A stretch of 53,575 nt of DNA from Clostridia bacterium (GCA_017440805.1 JAFSGN010000015.1:1-53575), one strand, 5' to 3'. Positions 8,574-17,705 are shown, numbered from the stretch's first letter. Notes: generated by a model not told the origin, from the letters alone. Program-made: numbers and translations.

Positions 8574-10706
8574 CTATATAAGGCTGAATTTTTCTGTAAA
8601 TTTCATATGGTCGGCATAGCCTACCGAAATTTCAAATTCGCCCCTTTCGGATACAAACTCATTATCGGCATTCCAAAAACGAAGCATCGGCTCGGTTATC
8701 TCAAACTCAACTGTCTTTGTTTCGCCTTTTTCAAAGTTTACCTTCTTAAAAGATATAAGTTCCTGAACAGGTCGTGAGGCAGATGAAACAAGATCTCTGA
8801 GATAAAGTTGCACTGTTTCCTTTCCTGACATACAACCTTCATTGGTAACCTCTACGGAAACCTTTATTGAGGAGTTTTTATCAATAGTATGTGAACTGAG
8901 TATCATGCTGTTATAAGTAAACTTATTGTAAGACAATCCGTATCCGAAGAAGTATTGGGGGAATTTATCACAGTCAATATAACGGCTTTTAGGTCTTCCG
9001 GTATTGGTATAATTATAGTATATCGGACACTGTCCCACTTTTTTGGGGAACGACACAGAAAGTTTTCCGCAAGGGCTGTAAACTCCGAACAACAGTTCCG
9101 ACACTGCATTTCCGCCCTCGGTTCCAGGGAACCACATATGCAGTATTGCAGGAGCGATACTGTCAAGTTCTACCAACTCGAGAGGTCTGCCGCCAAAAAG
9201 TACGACTGCTGTATTGGGATTTGCGTCTATGACCGCTCTGGCAAGTTCAAGTTGCATACCGGGAAGCGTAAGTTCTGTACGGCTTCTCTCTTCGCCAGAG
9301 TAATCCGACGGTTCTCCCAGACATAAAATAACCGCATCTGCCGATTTTGCAGTAACTATTGCCTGTTCAAAGCCCGATATATTTCTGTCATTCAAATAAC
9401 TTTCGCAGCCTTTGGCATACTTTATATCCACCTCCGGCAACAGATTTCTTATACCCTCTTTTACGGTAACACACTCGTTTCTCCGACCTGCACACGACCA
9501 TGCCCCGTTAATATCATCAGAGTTGGCAAAAGGTCCTATAAGTGCTATAGACTTTAGTTTCCTGTCAAGCGGTAATATATTGTCGTTTTTTAACAAAACG
9601 GCAGATTCCCGCGCGGCGCGCCGGCTGATTTCCCGGTGTTCACTGCACAAAAACAACTTTTTGCTGTCTTCCGAAGATGCACCATGATACGGGTCATCAA
9701 AAAGTCCCAGTTCTTCCTTAAATTCCAACACTTTCATTACATATTCATCAAGCCGGTCAACAGATATTTTACCCTCATTTATGAGTTCTTCAAGATGTGA
9801 AATATATGAAAATGACATCATTTCAATATTGCAACCGTTTTCAAAAGCCAATAAAGCGGCTTCCTTCAAGTCTGCAGCAACACCGTGCTGTGTAAGTTCA
9901 TATACAGCGTCCCAGTCACTGATTACAATACCGTCAAATCCCCATTCATTGCGTAAAACACCGTTTACAAGCCACTTGTTTGCAACAGAGGGAACTCCGT
10001 TCAATACATTGAATGAGGGCATAACCATTTTCACCCCGGCATCAACACATGCCTTGTAAGCCGGAAAATGAACCTGTCTGAGACTATGTTCAGAAAGTTC
10101 TGCCATATTATAATCTCTGCCTGCCTCACCTGCACTGTATCCGGCAAAGTGCTTGACACATGCTGCAATGTTTCCGGGATTTGAAATATCGTCACCCTGA
10201 AAGCCTTTTACCTGTGCCTGTCCCATTATGCCGTTCAAATAGGGGTCTTCGCCGCAACTTTCCATTACTCTTCCCCAGCGTGCATCTCTTATGCAGTCAA
10301 CCATGGGAGTGAAAGTTGCCTGCAAACCTCCAACAGATGCTTCGCGTGCTGCCATACGGGAGCACTCATAAACCAGTTGGTCATCAAAACTGCACCCCAG
10401 TGCCAGAGGAATCGGGTAAATTGTACGGAAGCCATGTATAATGTCACTCATGAATATCATAGGGATATGATTTGGATCTTCATCAAGATGTCTGTTCTGG
10501 ACATCTATCATATCCTCCACACTGCCTATACCCAAGTTGGTTCCGATTATCTTCAATTCATCTTCCGTAAGTCCCAGGTCTCTAAGAGGTCCTGTTATAT
10601 CTGTTTTGTTTTTTGTAAAATATCTTGCCGCAAGTTGCTCTAACTGTGCTATTTTCTGCTTGGTTGTCATTTTGTTCAAAAGTTCTCTGAGATTTACCTT
10701 TGACAT
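8574..10706 (-). CDS. Glycoside hydrolase family 3 (beta-glucosidase/xylosidase type)
   Basis: A 710-aa cytoplasmic GH3 enzyme. Residues ~50-330 are the (beta/alpha)8 domain with KHF (185-187) and the nucleophile region GIVISDWDAV, where Asp264 is the predicted nucleophile. Residues ~370-580 are the alpha/beta sandwich, and the final ~110 are the fibronectin-III-like domain (VSVEVTNEGCMSGKETVQLYL). It releases beta-linked glucose or xylose from oligosaccharides. There is no signal peptide, so the substrate is imported. I chose ATG 10706 (MSKVNLREL), with GAGGGGAAAAGG upstream; the longer frame would start at a TTG inside that ribosome site. Its neighbour upstream is a TetR gene, which may control it. 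Confidence 0.92.
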   Translation of the reverse strand: MSKVNLRELLNKMTTKQKIAQLEQLAARYFTKNKTDITGPLRDLGLTEDELKIIGTNLGIGSVEDMIDVQNRHLDEDPNHIPMIFMSDIIHGFRTIYPIPLALGCSFDDQLVYECSRMAAREASVGGLQATFTPMVDCIRDARWGRVMESCGEDPYLNGIMGQAQVKGFQGDDISNPGNIAACVKHFAGYSAGEAGRDYNMAELSEHSLRQVHFPAYKACVDAGVKMVMPSFNVLNGVPSVANKWLVNGVLRNEWGFDGIVISDWDAVYELTQHGVAADLKEAALLAFENGCNIEMMSFSYISHLEELINEGKISVDRLDEYVMKVLEFKEELGLFDDPYHGASSEDSKKLFLCSEHREISRRAARESAVLLKNDNILPLDRKLKSIALIGPFANSDDINGAWSCAGRRNECVTVKEGIRNLLPEVDIKYAKGCESYLNDRNISGFEQAIVTAKSADAVILCLGEPSDYSGEERSRTELTLPGMQLELARAVIDANPNTAVVLFGGRPLELVELDSIAPAILHMWFPGTEGGNAVSELLFGVYSPCGKLSVSFPKKVGQCPIYYNYTNTGRPKSRYIDCDKFPQYFFGYGLSYNKFTYNSMILSSHTIDKNSSIKVSVEVTNEGCMSGKETVQLYLRDLVSSASRPVQELISFKKVNFEKGETKTVEFEITEPMLRFWNADNEFVSERGEFEISVGYADHMKFTEKFSLI

Positions 10707-10819
10707 GTTACCTTTTCCCCTCAAATTTATTATTTTATTGTATCACACACAAATAACAATTAAGGTACCACGGGACACAACAAAAAATTTATCGACAAAA
10801 TAAACCATTTTACCCATTT

Positions 10820-10848
10820 ATTATATCACAATACGGCATAGAATGCAA
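10820..10848 (-). promoter_or_regulatory. Promoter candidate for the GH3 gene
   Basis: On the minus strand TTGCAT (10848-10843), 17 bases, TATAAT (10825-10820). It implies a leader of roughly 105 bases. Confidence 0.5.
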
Positions 10849-10853
10849 TACAG

Positions 10854-10885
10854 AATAAAGTACATACCAAAATATGTACTTTATT
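10854..10885. repeat. Perfect 13-bp inverted repeat between TetR and GH3 genes
   Basis: AATAAAGTACATA (10854-10866) and TATGTACTTTATT (10873-10885) flank a 6-base loop, just upstream of the GH3 -35 box and downstream of the TetR stop. It may be an AT-rich terminator of the TetR gene or an operator for GH3. Confidence 0.6.
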
Positions 10886-10977
10886 TTCATAAATATCAGA
10901 TTTTTCCTTTTATTATCGCACGAATTCAACTGTACGATTTTTAAATACAAAGCAAGTAATAAACCAAAAACAAAAAT

Positions 10978-11562
10978 TTATATTTTGATTTTTGCCAAAA
11001 ACATCGGGAACATTTCTGCAGAATACCTGGTCAACGAATATCCGCCGTTGCTCAGACACCAGTCATACAGAAAAGCCCTTTCACACAATGCATACAGTTT
11101 CACAAGTTCGTTGACCGTAAGTTCCTTTGTTATTTCTCCCCTTGCCTGGCCTTCGGAAAAAATATTTCTCAATATCCTGTAATATGTACGGTTTTTGTCA
11201 AGCAGATGTCTCTCGCCCTTTGTGGTAAGTTGTGATGAGTACAATTTTGTAAGAAGTTCTATTGATATGCTGTTTTCCACAACAAAGAAAAGTTCTTTGT
11301 TAAGATACATAAGTTTGTCAAAACTGTTCATATCGGAGTCGAGTTGTTCCATAAGTTCCTCATATTTTTCGTCAAACATATACGAAAGAGAACTCAACAG
11401 CGAATCTTTACCGGTAAAATAGTGATAAAACGAACCTTTGGAAGTGCCGGATTCCTCTATAATCTCTTCTATTGTCGTTTCCTCGTAGCCTTGTTCATAA
11501 AACAATTTCCATGCCGCTAAAATTATTTTACCCTTAGTATTCCTCACATTCTTTTTGGTCAT
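10978..11562 (-). CDS. TetR/AcrR-family transcriptional regulator
   Basis: A 194-aa one-component regulator. Residues ~8-55 form the TetR DNA-binding domain (KGKIILAAWKLFYEQGYEETTIEEIIEESGTSKGSFYHYFTGKDSLL). The helical C-terminal domain, which binds the inducer, is not diagnostic. It resembles regulators of efflux or fatty-acid genes, but its only close downstream neighbour is the GH3 gene on the same strand, so that is a candidate target. A consensus promoter lies directly upstream. The start ATG has AGAGGAAG at a suitable distance. Confidence 0.88.
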   Translation of the reverse strand: MTKKNVRNTKGKIILAAWKLFYEQGYEETTIEEIIEESGTSKGSFYHYFTGKDSLLSSLSYMFDEKYEELMEQLDSDMNSFDKLMYLNKELFFVVENSISIELLTKLYSSQLTTKGERHLLDKNRTYYRILRNIFSEGQARGEITKELTVNELVKLYALCERAFLYDWCLSNGGYSLTRYSAEMFPMFLAKIKI

Positions 11563-11603
11563 ATATTCTTCCTCTGAATCTTTGCTTTCTTATATTTATA
11601 CAA

Positions 11604-11632
11604 ATTATATCATACATTCTTTATTTTTTCAA
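11604..11632 (-). promoter_or_regulatory. Promoter of the TetR-family gene
   Basis: Minus strand TTGAAA (11632-11627), 17 bases, TATAAT (11609-11604) with an extended TGA just before the -10 box. Confidence 0.7.
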
Positions 11633-11642
11633 TACATATTCA

Positions 11643-11672
11643 AAAATACGCAACCCGCAGGTTGCGTATTTT
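11643..11672 (-). terminator. Terminator of the DUF1540 gene
   Basis: A 13-bp perfect stem (AAAATACGCAACC / GGTTGCGTATTTT) with a 4-base loop and T-rich ends on both strands. Confidence 0.8.
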
Positions 11673-11686
11673 CGGATATCATAAAA

Positions 11687-12010
11687 TCACTCACAACATT
11701 TAAAAGTGTCGCACTGTGTGTCAGAGCAGGTGCAACATGAATCTCCGCAGATGTGTACATTGGTTGCAGTACACATGTGATCGTTATTGTATGTGCATTC
11801 CTTTGCACTGCAGTTAATGGAAATATCAGTAACCGGGCTTTCAACAGAAGAAACAAACTTCTTAACAATATCGTCTTTTTGTGAAAAACTGTCGCACTCT
11901 GTTTCGCAGCGGTTTGTAGCAGAGGTAGTACCCACCTTAATATTCTTAAGACAACAAAGATTGTTTTTATTATGGGTACATCTCTCAACAGTACAACTTA
12001 AGTTTGGCAT
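11687..12010 (-). CDS. Cys-rich protein with two DUF1540 modules
   Basis: A 107-aa protein built of two copies of the DUF1540 motif: CTVERCTHNKNNLCCLKNIKVG near the N-terminus and CSAKECTYNNDHMCTATNVHI in the second half, each followed by further Cys pairs (CETECDSF and CCTCSDTQCDTF). The 18 or so cysteines suggest metal or disulfide binding. The family is common in spore-forming and other Clostridia and its function is unknown. I chose ATG 12010 (MPNLSC), since the longer frame begins at a GTG that sits too close to AAAGGAAA. It has its own terminator and is divergent from the YtrA operon. Confidence 0.85.
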   Translation of the reverse strand: MPNLSCTVERCTHNKNNLCCLKNIKVGTTSATNRCETECDSFSQKDDIVKKFVSSVESPVTDISINCSAKECTYNNDHMCTATNVHICGDSCCTCSDTQCDTFKCCE

Positions 12011-12102
12011 TAAAATCACTTTCCTTTCTGTTTGGTTGATTTTATTTTGCTCGGTTATTTTAAAAAAATTCTTTATTTTTCAGAAAATTTTTAAAATCCT
12101 AT

Positions 12103-12130
12103 TGACAAACAATCCGGTGTGTGATATAAT
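12103..12130 (+). promoter_or_regulatory. Promoter of the YtrA-type operon
   Basis: Consensus TTGACA (12103-12108), 16 bases, TATAAT (12125-12130). Confidence 0.85.
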
Positions 12131-12133
12131 CCA

Positions 12134-12158
12134 AGTGTACTAACACTAATAGTACGCT
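12134..12158. promoter_or_regulatory. YtrA-like operator over the transcription start
   Basis: AGTGTA-N13-TACGCT, an inverted repeat with one mismatch, begins 4 bases after the -10 box. The inner GTACT and AGTAC are also complementary. YtrA-type GntR regulators are known to bind AGTGTA-N13 half-site arrangements, so autorepression is the natural reading. Confidence 0.7.
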
Positions 12159-12228
12159 ACATACTGCCGAAGCACTGAGGCTTGTATATGCGTATATTTT
12201 AGCAAGTTATAATTCAGGAGGTGATTAA

Positions 12229-12615
12229 ATGCCTACAATGATAAGAATTGACTTCCGCGACAGACGACCTATATATGAGCAACTGATAACCAACATAAAA
12301 GAACTTATAATGCATGGTGTTTTTGCGGAAGATGAGCAGTTGCCGTCAGTCAGAGCATTGGCGTCAGAACTGGGAATCAACCCAAATACTATTCAAAAAG
12401 CATACAGCGAACTCGAGCGTCAGGGCATCACATATACGGTTTACGGAAAGGGGTGTTTTGTTTCTCACAGCAGCGACAAAATTCTGGAATCAAAACGGCA
12501 GGATTTACTGAAAAAAATTGAGTCAATTGCCCGGGAAGCAGCCGAAATCAACACCGACTACGCCCTGCTTGAACAAACACTCAAAAACGGATATTACGGA
12601 GGTAACGACAAGTGA
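12229..12615 (+). CDS. GntR-family regulator, YtrA subfamily
   Basis: A 128-aa repressor. Residues ~10-75 are the winged helix (RRPIYEQLITNIKELIMHGVFAEDEQLPSVRALASELGINPNTIQKAYSELERQGITYTVYGKGCFV). A short helical tail for dimerisation replaces a large ligand domain, which defines the YtrA group. Such proteins control ABC transporters encoded with them, often in response to cell-wall-active compounds. AGGAGGTGA precedes the ATG. The next gene starts inside its last codons (4-base overlap), so the operon is translationally coupled. The operator at 12134-12158 suggests autoregulation. Confidence 0.9.
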   Translation: MPTMIRIDFRDRRPIYEQLITNIKELIMHGVFAEDEQLPSVRALASELGINPNTIQKAYSELERQGITYTVYGKGCFVSHSSDKILESKRQDLLKKIESIAREAAEINTDYALLEQTLKNGYYGGNDK

Positions 12616-13544
12616 TTAACATAATGAATGTATCCAAAACCTACCCGCAAAGCAAAATAAAATCACTGGACAGTATAACTGTTAACATAAAAGATTCGTC
12701 CATCATGGGACTTGTGGGCACAAACGGTGCGGGAAAGTCCACACTTCTGAGAATTCTCGCCGGAGTTTACACTCCCGACTGCGGTGATGTTATAATAGAC
12801 GGACACCTCGTCTTTGAAAACTCGAAACTCAAGCAACAAATATCCTATCTGCCGGACAATCATTATTTTTTCAAGTCTACAACCTTAAATCAAATGGCAG
12901 ATTTTTATAAAAGATTCTATCCTGATTTTTCATACGAATATTTCGGAAAACTCGTAAGTGATTTCGGGCTGAATCCCAACCGTCTCCTTAATACATTTTC
13001 AAAAGGTATGCTCCGTCAATGCGAAGTAATTCTCGCTCTTTCCTCAATGCCGAAATATCTCCTGTGTGACGAAACCTTTGATGGTCTTGACCCTCTTATG
13101 AGAGCATACGCAAAAAAAGAATTTATGTCTTATGTTGCAAAAACAGGTGCCACGGTAATACTTTCCTCGCACAATCTTTACGACCTTGAAGACTTATCTG
13201 ACCACATTGTTCTTATAGATGACGGTAAAGTTGTCATAGACCGTTCTCTTGACGATATAAAAGAGAATGTTTTTCGTTACCAGATGGTACTTGAAAATCC
13301 GCCGACGGATTTTCTGCCGGATGACATTGATATTTCATCACTCACCTGCAGAGGCAAACTTTACAGTTTCATTGCACCGGGCAGTGCCGTGCAGGTAGAA
13401 GAAAAACTCCGTAACTATTGTCTGTCAAACAACTGTACAATTACATATTTTGAACCCATCCATCTGACACTTGACGAAATTTTCTGTTATGAACTCCGTG
13501 ACAAAGGGCATATCAGTTTTACGGGAGGCGATTTAAATGCGTAA
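12612..13544 (+). CDS. ABC transporter ATP-binding protein
   Basis: A 310-aa ATPase. Walker A is GTNGAGKST (36-44); the signature is degenerate (FSKGMLRQ instead of LSGGQ); Walker B is YLLCDETFDGLDP; the switch His is in ILSSHNLYDLEDL. About 80 extra C-terminal residues follow the nucleotide domain. It energises the permease encoded next. The GTG start is supported by GGAGG 8 bases upstream and by the overlap with the GntR stop. The altered signature is usual in the YtrB-like group that works with GntR/YtrA repressors. Confidence 0.9.
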   Translation: MINIMNVSKTYPQSKIKSLDSITVNIKDSSIMGLVGTNGAGKSTLLRILAGVYTPDCGDVIIDGHLVFENSKLKQQISYLPDNHYFFKSTTLNQMADFYKRFYPDFSYEYFGKLVSDFGLNPNRLLNTFSKGMLRQCEVILALSSMPKYLLCDETFDGLDPLMRAYAKKEFMSYVAKTGATVILSSHNLYDLEDLSDHIVLIDDGKVVIDRSLDDIKENVFRYQMVLENPPTDFLPDDIDISSLTCRGKLYSFIAPGSAVQVEEKLRNYCLSNNCTITYFEPIHLTLDEIFCYELRDKGHISFTGGDLNA

Positions 13545-15771
13545 AAATATTTCTCAATTTATATATCATAATCTGAAATCCGGAAAATCACTAATGGTTA
13601 TTCTGACTTTGATTATGACAATATGCGGCCCTGTTCCCGCATTTATGGTTTTCAGCAACGATATTCAGAGACTGAATTATGCACAGGGCGATGAAAAATA
13701 CCAGTTGGCAAAATACGCCAACACCCACCTTTTAAACCTGTTTGATATTACCGACGGCAACTACTATCACATTTTCCTGTCTATTATTTGTGCCGCGGCA
13801 GGTCTTGTCATTCCGTTCGTTTTGTTTCATTATTTCCGAAAAAAAGACTCTGCCGACTTCTTCCTTTCTCTTCCCATTACAAGAACATCTGCATATATTG
13901 CAAACTTTATAAGCGGATTCCTGTATTACATCATACCCCTTGTTATTACATCAGTCATCACAGTTGCAGGCCTTAATATTATGGGCTCATGGCAATTTGT
14001 AAATATTTCACAACTTCTTTTTATGACTCCGGACCATAACGGGCTGTTGGCGCTGATTGGTAACAATATTGTATTTTTCCTGTTGTTTTTTGCCCTGGGA
14101 TGCATGTCCGCCCTTCTTTCAAGCAACGGATTAAACGCACTTGTAGTTTACGGTACTATTAATTTTTATCCCATAGCATTTATGTTTTTGCTGACATCTG
14201 CCGCTGAAATATTCAACAATGATATTATTGATTTCCAGGAGCCGATACTGAAGTGGTGTTTAAGAATAACACCCTCTTTACACATACTGATATTCAATGA
14301 AGCGCCTCCCACCGCATGGACATACATATGTGCTCTGATTTTCACTGTCGTTTTTGGGGTTATTGGTTGTTATCTCTGCAACAGACGCCCTGCAGAAACC
14401 TGGAGCAGTGCCATAATCTATATGCCGGTGCGGCTTACCCTGCAATATATGTACTGTTTTATAGTTGCCTTTGCAGCAGGTCTTTTCTTCTACTATGTTA
14501 CATATGGTTCCATTGTCAACATCATCGTGGGTGCAGTAATAGGTCTTGTTTTGTCGTTTGTGATTCTGAATATGATTTTTGAACGGGACATGAAAGCAAT
14601 CTTCAAAAAGCCTCTGAGACTTGTCTGGTCTGCGGGAATATTTGCAATTGTATTTATCGTTATTGTAATGGACTGTTTCGGAATATTCAGATATCGTCAG
14701 CCCGAATTTTCCGAAGTTGACTATGTTAATGTGCAACTTAACAGCCGTATTGTGAATTATTATACAAAATCTTTAAAGGACGAATACGGTATGTCTGAAA
14801 TTGACCAACCCGAAGCGAAAGAGGCTGCAATAAAACTTTACTCACTTTTTCATGAGGAAATCAGAAATCAGAACTATAATGGTATACTGCTCGTCCCCTA
14901 CAACCTGAATACTTTTGAAGCCATTGCACAATCGTCACTCCCCAACACAAATGCTGAGGTACAAATGATTAGAAACGGCAAAGAAATCCGACCTTTGAGA
15001 AATAAATATTTCAAAAAGAAGGAAGAATACTACGAACTGTTTAAAACAATTTATGACAGTGAGCAATATGTAGATTACATGATACCTATTTTGGAAAATT
15101 CGGATATCAAGGGCGTTGTTGTCACAACCAAACTTATTGAAGAGTTCGGAAGCGGAACAGGCACTCTCATTGACAATGAGGATATGAATAAAAAATTCAG
15201 AGATGCCCTTCTTGCAGACTATAATAATTCTGAGTTTGACGATATGCAGAACAGTTCAATGTATGTCCTTGAAGTCTACTACACACTTCACGAAAAATAC
15301 AGTGAAAACAACGAGCATGCCATGATTACCCGCGACCTGGGTACAACAGCAACAAAGTACATTGAGGCTCAGGGAAGTATAACAGTTATAATACCGGAAA
15401 GTTTTAAAAACACCCTTTCTCTGATTCAATCCAACCCGGCTGTTGAGGAACTTGAAAGTGAAAATTTCAGTATTATCGATAAAATATCACACATTTTAGT
15501 TTCTGACTACGATACAGACGGAACACTTCTGTGTACTTCCACAATAACAGACCGTCAGAGAATATCAGAAATTATGGAAGATATTTATTACGGTTATTCA
15601 AAAAGCCTTGCCTTTCCGAAATATGGTACGGTTCTTGACATTTACTTTAAAGAGGTGGCCTCAGAGGACAGTGTATATAATGAAAAATACTATGAACCCG
15701 TCCAGGAGGGAATTCCAGCATCACGAAGTCATTCCATTGCATTTCTGGAAAGATTTTCGAATGTTTTCTGA
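13537..15771 (+). CDS. ABC transporter permease with large C-terminal domain
   Basis: A 744-aa membrane protein. Residues ~20-390 contain about 10 hydrophobic segments, including KKDSADFFLSLPITR, a motif common in ABC-2-like permeases of Clostridia. After the last membrane span (IFAIVFIVIVMDCFGIF, ~residues 367-383) come about 360 soluble residues, probably outside the membrane, resembling the DUF6449-type tail. It overlaps the ATPase gene by 8 bases. The substrate is unknown; the YtrA context hints at peptide antibiotic or envelope-stress functions. Confidence 0.82.
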   Translation: MRKNISQFIYHNLKSGKSLMVILTLIMTICGPVPAFMVFSNDIQRLNYAQGDEKYQLAKYANTHLLNLFDITDGNYYHIFLSIICAAAGLVIPFVLFHYFRKKDSADFFLSLPITRTSAYIANFISGFLYYIIPLVITSVITVAGLNIMGSWQFVNISQLLFMTPDHNGLLALIGNNIVFFLLFFALGCMSALLSSNGLNALVVYGTINFYPIAFMFLLTSAAEIFNNDIIDFQEPILKWCLRITPSLHILIFNEAPPTAWTYICALIFTVVFGVIGCYLCNRRPAETWSSAIIYMPVRLTLQYMYCFIVAFAAGLFFYYVTYGSIVNIIVGAVIGLVLSFVILNMIFERDMKAIFKKPLRLVWSAGIFAIVFIVIVMDCFGIFRYRQPEFSEVDYVNVQLNSRIVNYYTKSLKDEYGMSEIDQPEAKEAAIKLYSLFHEEIRNQNYNGILLVPYNLNTFEAIAQSSLPNTNAEVQMIRNGKEIRPLRNKYFKKKEEYYELFKTIYDSEQYVDYMIPILENSDIKGVVVTTKLIEEFGSGTGTLIDNEDMNKKFRDALLADYNNSEFDDMQNSSMYVLEVYYTLHEKYSENNEHAMITRDLGTTATKYIEAQGSITVIIPESFKNTLSLIQSNPAVEELESENFSIIDKISHILVSDYDTDGTLLCTSTITDRQRISEIMEDIYYGYSKSLAFPKYGTVLDIYFKEVASEDSVYNEKYYEPVQEGIPASRSHSIAFLERFSNVF

Positions 15772-16235
15772 TGGTACAATTTATAAACACAGACAAGTGC
15801 TATGACGACTCACTTTTCACTTCTTACGCGGACATAATTTCCAAGTATGAAAAACCGCTTTATGCCCTGGCTTTCAGCCATGTTCTTAACCGCGAGGCAG
15901 CCTTTGAAATTTTGCAGGAAACTTTTGTTTTGTTCTATCCAATGTGGATAAAAAGCAAGAATGAAAAAAGTTTTTTGCCAAAACTGTACCGAACTTGTCG
16001 CCATATATACCGCAAATATCCGGTTTCAAAAAAAAATTCCGTAAAAAACACCTCTTATAATGCACTGTGTTCTTTACCCGAAAAGTACAGAAGAGTTATG
16101 TTTTTAAAAGACATGTTTTTGTGCGACAACCATGAAATTTCCGAGATGCTGGGCATATCCGAAAAAGTAACCAAACAACTTGTTTTTTCGGGAAGAAACG
16201 CTTTAATTGACATACTGTCAAATGCTGATTTATAA
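15771..16235 (+). CDS. ECF-like sigma factor
   Basis: A 154-aa protein. Residues ~28-60 (YALAFSHVLNREAAFEILQETFVLFYPMW) look like sigma region 2. Residues ~101-150 (LPEKYRRVMFLKDMFLCDNHEISEMLGISEKVTKQLVFSGRNAL) are a region-4 helix-turn-helix. The linker is short and basic. The ATG shares a base with the permease stop (TGATG), so it is co-translated. No anti-sigma gene follows; the transporter or the permease tail may take that part, which is inference. A terminator ends the operon. Confidence 0.7.
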   Translation: MVQFINTDKCYDDSLFTSYADIISKYEKPLYALAFSHVLNREAAFEILQETFVLFYPMWIKSKNEKSFLPKLYRTCRHIYRKYPVSKKNSVKNTSYNALCSLPEKYRRVMFLKDMFLCDNHEISEMLGISEKVTKQLVFSGRNALIDILSNADL

Positions 16236-16261
16236 TCAGGTATATCTCTTCTCTTTAAACG

Positions 16262-16301
16262 CAGAAACGGCGGTTGAAAAACACCGTCATTTCTGTTTTT
16301 A
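16262..16301 (+). terminator. Terminator of the YtrA-type operon
   Basis: CAGAAAC-GGCGGT pairs with ACCGTC-ATTTCTG (one G-U, one mismatch), then TTTTT. Confidence 0.75.
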
Positions 16302-16345
16302 CTAAAAAATATCTTTAAATAACAAAGGTGGATTTAAATATTATA

Positions 16346-16374
16346 TAGACATACATGTCCTGCAATGTTATACT
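16346..16374 (+). promoter_or_regulatory. Promoter of the aminotransferase gene
   Basis: TAGACA (16346-16351), 17 bases, TATACT (16369-16374). An imperfect dyad, CGTAAAAT...ATTTTATTTACG at 16380-16405, overlaps the likely transcription start and could be an operator. Confidence 0.55.
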
Positions 16375-16420
16375 AATTTCGTAAAATACGAAAATTTTAT
16401 TTACGAAAGGATACATAACC

Positions 16421-17695
16421 ATGAAAAAACAAGAAGAAATTGTAATGAATGGCGCGGGTATTGCCGAAATCGGCTTCCCGATGTGGCCCCAGTTTGCTCC
16501 TGAAACAGCAGAAGACATTCTTGAGCCCGTACGCAACGGTAAAGTAAACTACTGGACCGGTCCTAAGGGTATGGAATTCGAAGAAATGTGGAGAAAATGG
16601 ATTGGTGCTAAAATGGCTATTTCCTGTACCAACGGTACTGCAGCACTTCACATCGCTCTTGCTGCTCTCGGAATAGGCCCCGGCGATGAAGTTATCGTTA
16701 CATCTTACTCCTTTATCGCTTCTTCTTTCGCAGTTGTTCAGGCAGGTGCTATTCCTGTATTCTGCGATGTTACAGAAGATCACACTCTTGACCCTGACAA
16801 GATTGAAGCACTCATCACTCCCCGTACAAAGGCTATCCTTGTTGTTCACCTTTACGGTATTGTTGCTGATATGAAGGGTATCCTGGCTGTTGCTAAAAAG
16901 CACAACCTCAAGATTGTTGAAGACTGTGCACAGTGTTTCGGCGGTGAATACAACGGTACAAAAGCCGGTCTTATCGGTGATGTAGGATGTTTCTCATTCT
17001 GCCAGTCAAAGCACTTTACTACCGGCGGTGAAGGCGGTATGGTTGTTACCAACGACGAAGAAATCGGTTGGGAATGCCGTTCATTCCGTGACCACGGTTA
17101 CGATGTAAAAGAAAGAATGAGCATGCTCGCTCTTGAAGAAAAACTCCCCTACATTCACAGACGCGTTGGTTTCAACTACAGAATGACTGAAATTCAGTCC
17201 ATTTTCGGTATAAACGAACTTAAGCGTTTTGACAACTGGAACCTTGCAAGAAGACTTAAGTATGCTGCAATGTACGATGCTGCTTTTGCCGGCATGAAGG
17301 GAATCAAGAAACTCCCCGTTAACACTGCTGAAAGAAAGAACTCTTACTGGTGGTACCCCATCATAATCGACAGAGATGCTCTTGATTGTGATGCTCCCAC
17401 TATTCTCAAAGAACTTTCCGGCATGAAAATCCCCTGCTACGGTATTCAGTGGCCTGAAGCATACAAAGAAAAGGCATACATTGAACACCAGGGCTTTGGT
17501 AATGCTAAATTCCCCTTCGAATCCAAAGAGTATGCAGATGCTGCATCTGTTGATTACACAAAGACAGATTGCCCTGTTGCCCGCGATTTGAGATTTGCAA
17601 CAGTTTGTCTGTTCCTCCATCCCTCATGGGAAGAAGTACACATTCAGAAGTGTATTGATGGTCTTACCGCAGTAATTAAGAACCATTTGAAATAA
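16421..17695 (+). CDS. DegT/DnrJ/EryC1/StrS-family aminotransferase
   Basis: A 424-aa PLP enzyme. It has the family layout: the glycine-containing SCTNGTAALHIALAALGIGPGDEVIV (PLP phosphate contact), VEDCAQCFGG with the pyridine-binding Asp, and SFCQSKHFTTGGEGGMVVTN, where the Lys of SKHFTTGGEGG is the Schiff-base residue. Members transaminate keto-sugars or keto-inositols. Followed by a Gfo/Idh/MocA dehydrogenase, it could process an amino-sugar or inosose. Codon choice is strongly biased to CGT, GGT, GCT and TTC, unlike most neighbours, which suggests high expression. GAAAGGA lies before the ATG. Confidence 0.88.
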   Translation: MKKQEEIVMNGAGIAEIGFPMWPQFAPETAEDILEPVRNGKVNYWTGPKGMEFEEMWRKWIGAKMAISCTNGTAALHIALAALGIGPGDEVIVTSYSFIASSFAVVQAGAIPVFCDVTEDHTLDPDKIEALITPRTKAILVVHLYGIVADMKGILAVAKKHNLKIVEDCAQCFGGEYNGTKAGLIGDVGCFSFCQSKHFTTGGEGGMVVTNDEEIGWECRSFRDHGYDVKERMSMLALEEKLPYIHRRVGFNYRMTEIQSIFGINELKRFDNWNLARRLKYAAMYDAAFAGMKGIKKLPVNTAERKNSYWWYPIIIDRDALDCDAPTILKELSGMKIPCYGIQWPEAYKEKAYIEHQGFGNAKFPFESKEYADAASVDYTKTDCPVARDLRFATVCLFLHPSWEEVHIQKCIDGLTAVIKNHLK

Positions 17696-17705
17696 TTTTC
17701 CAGAT

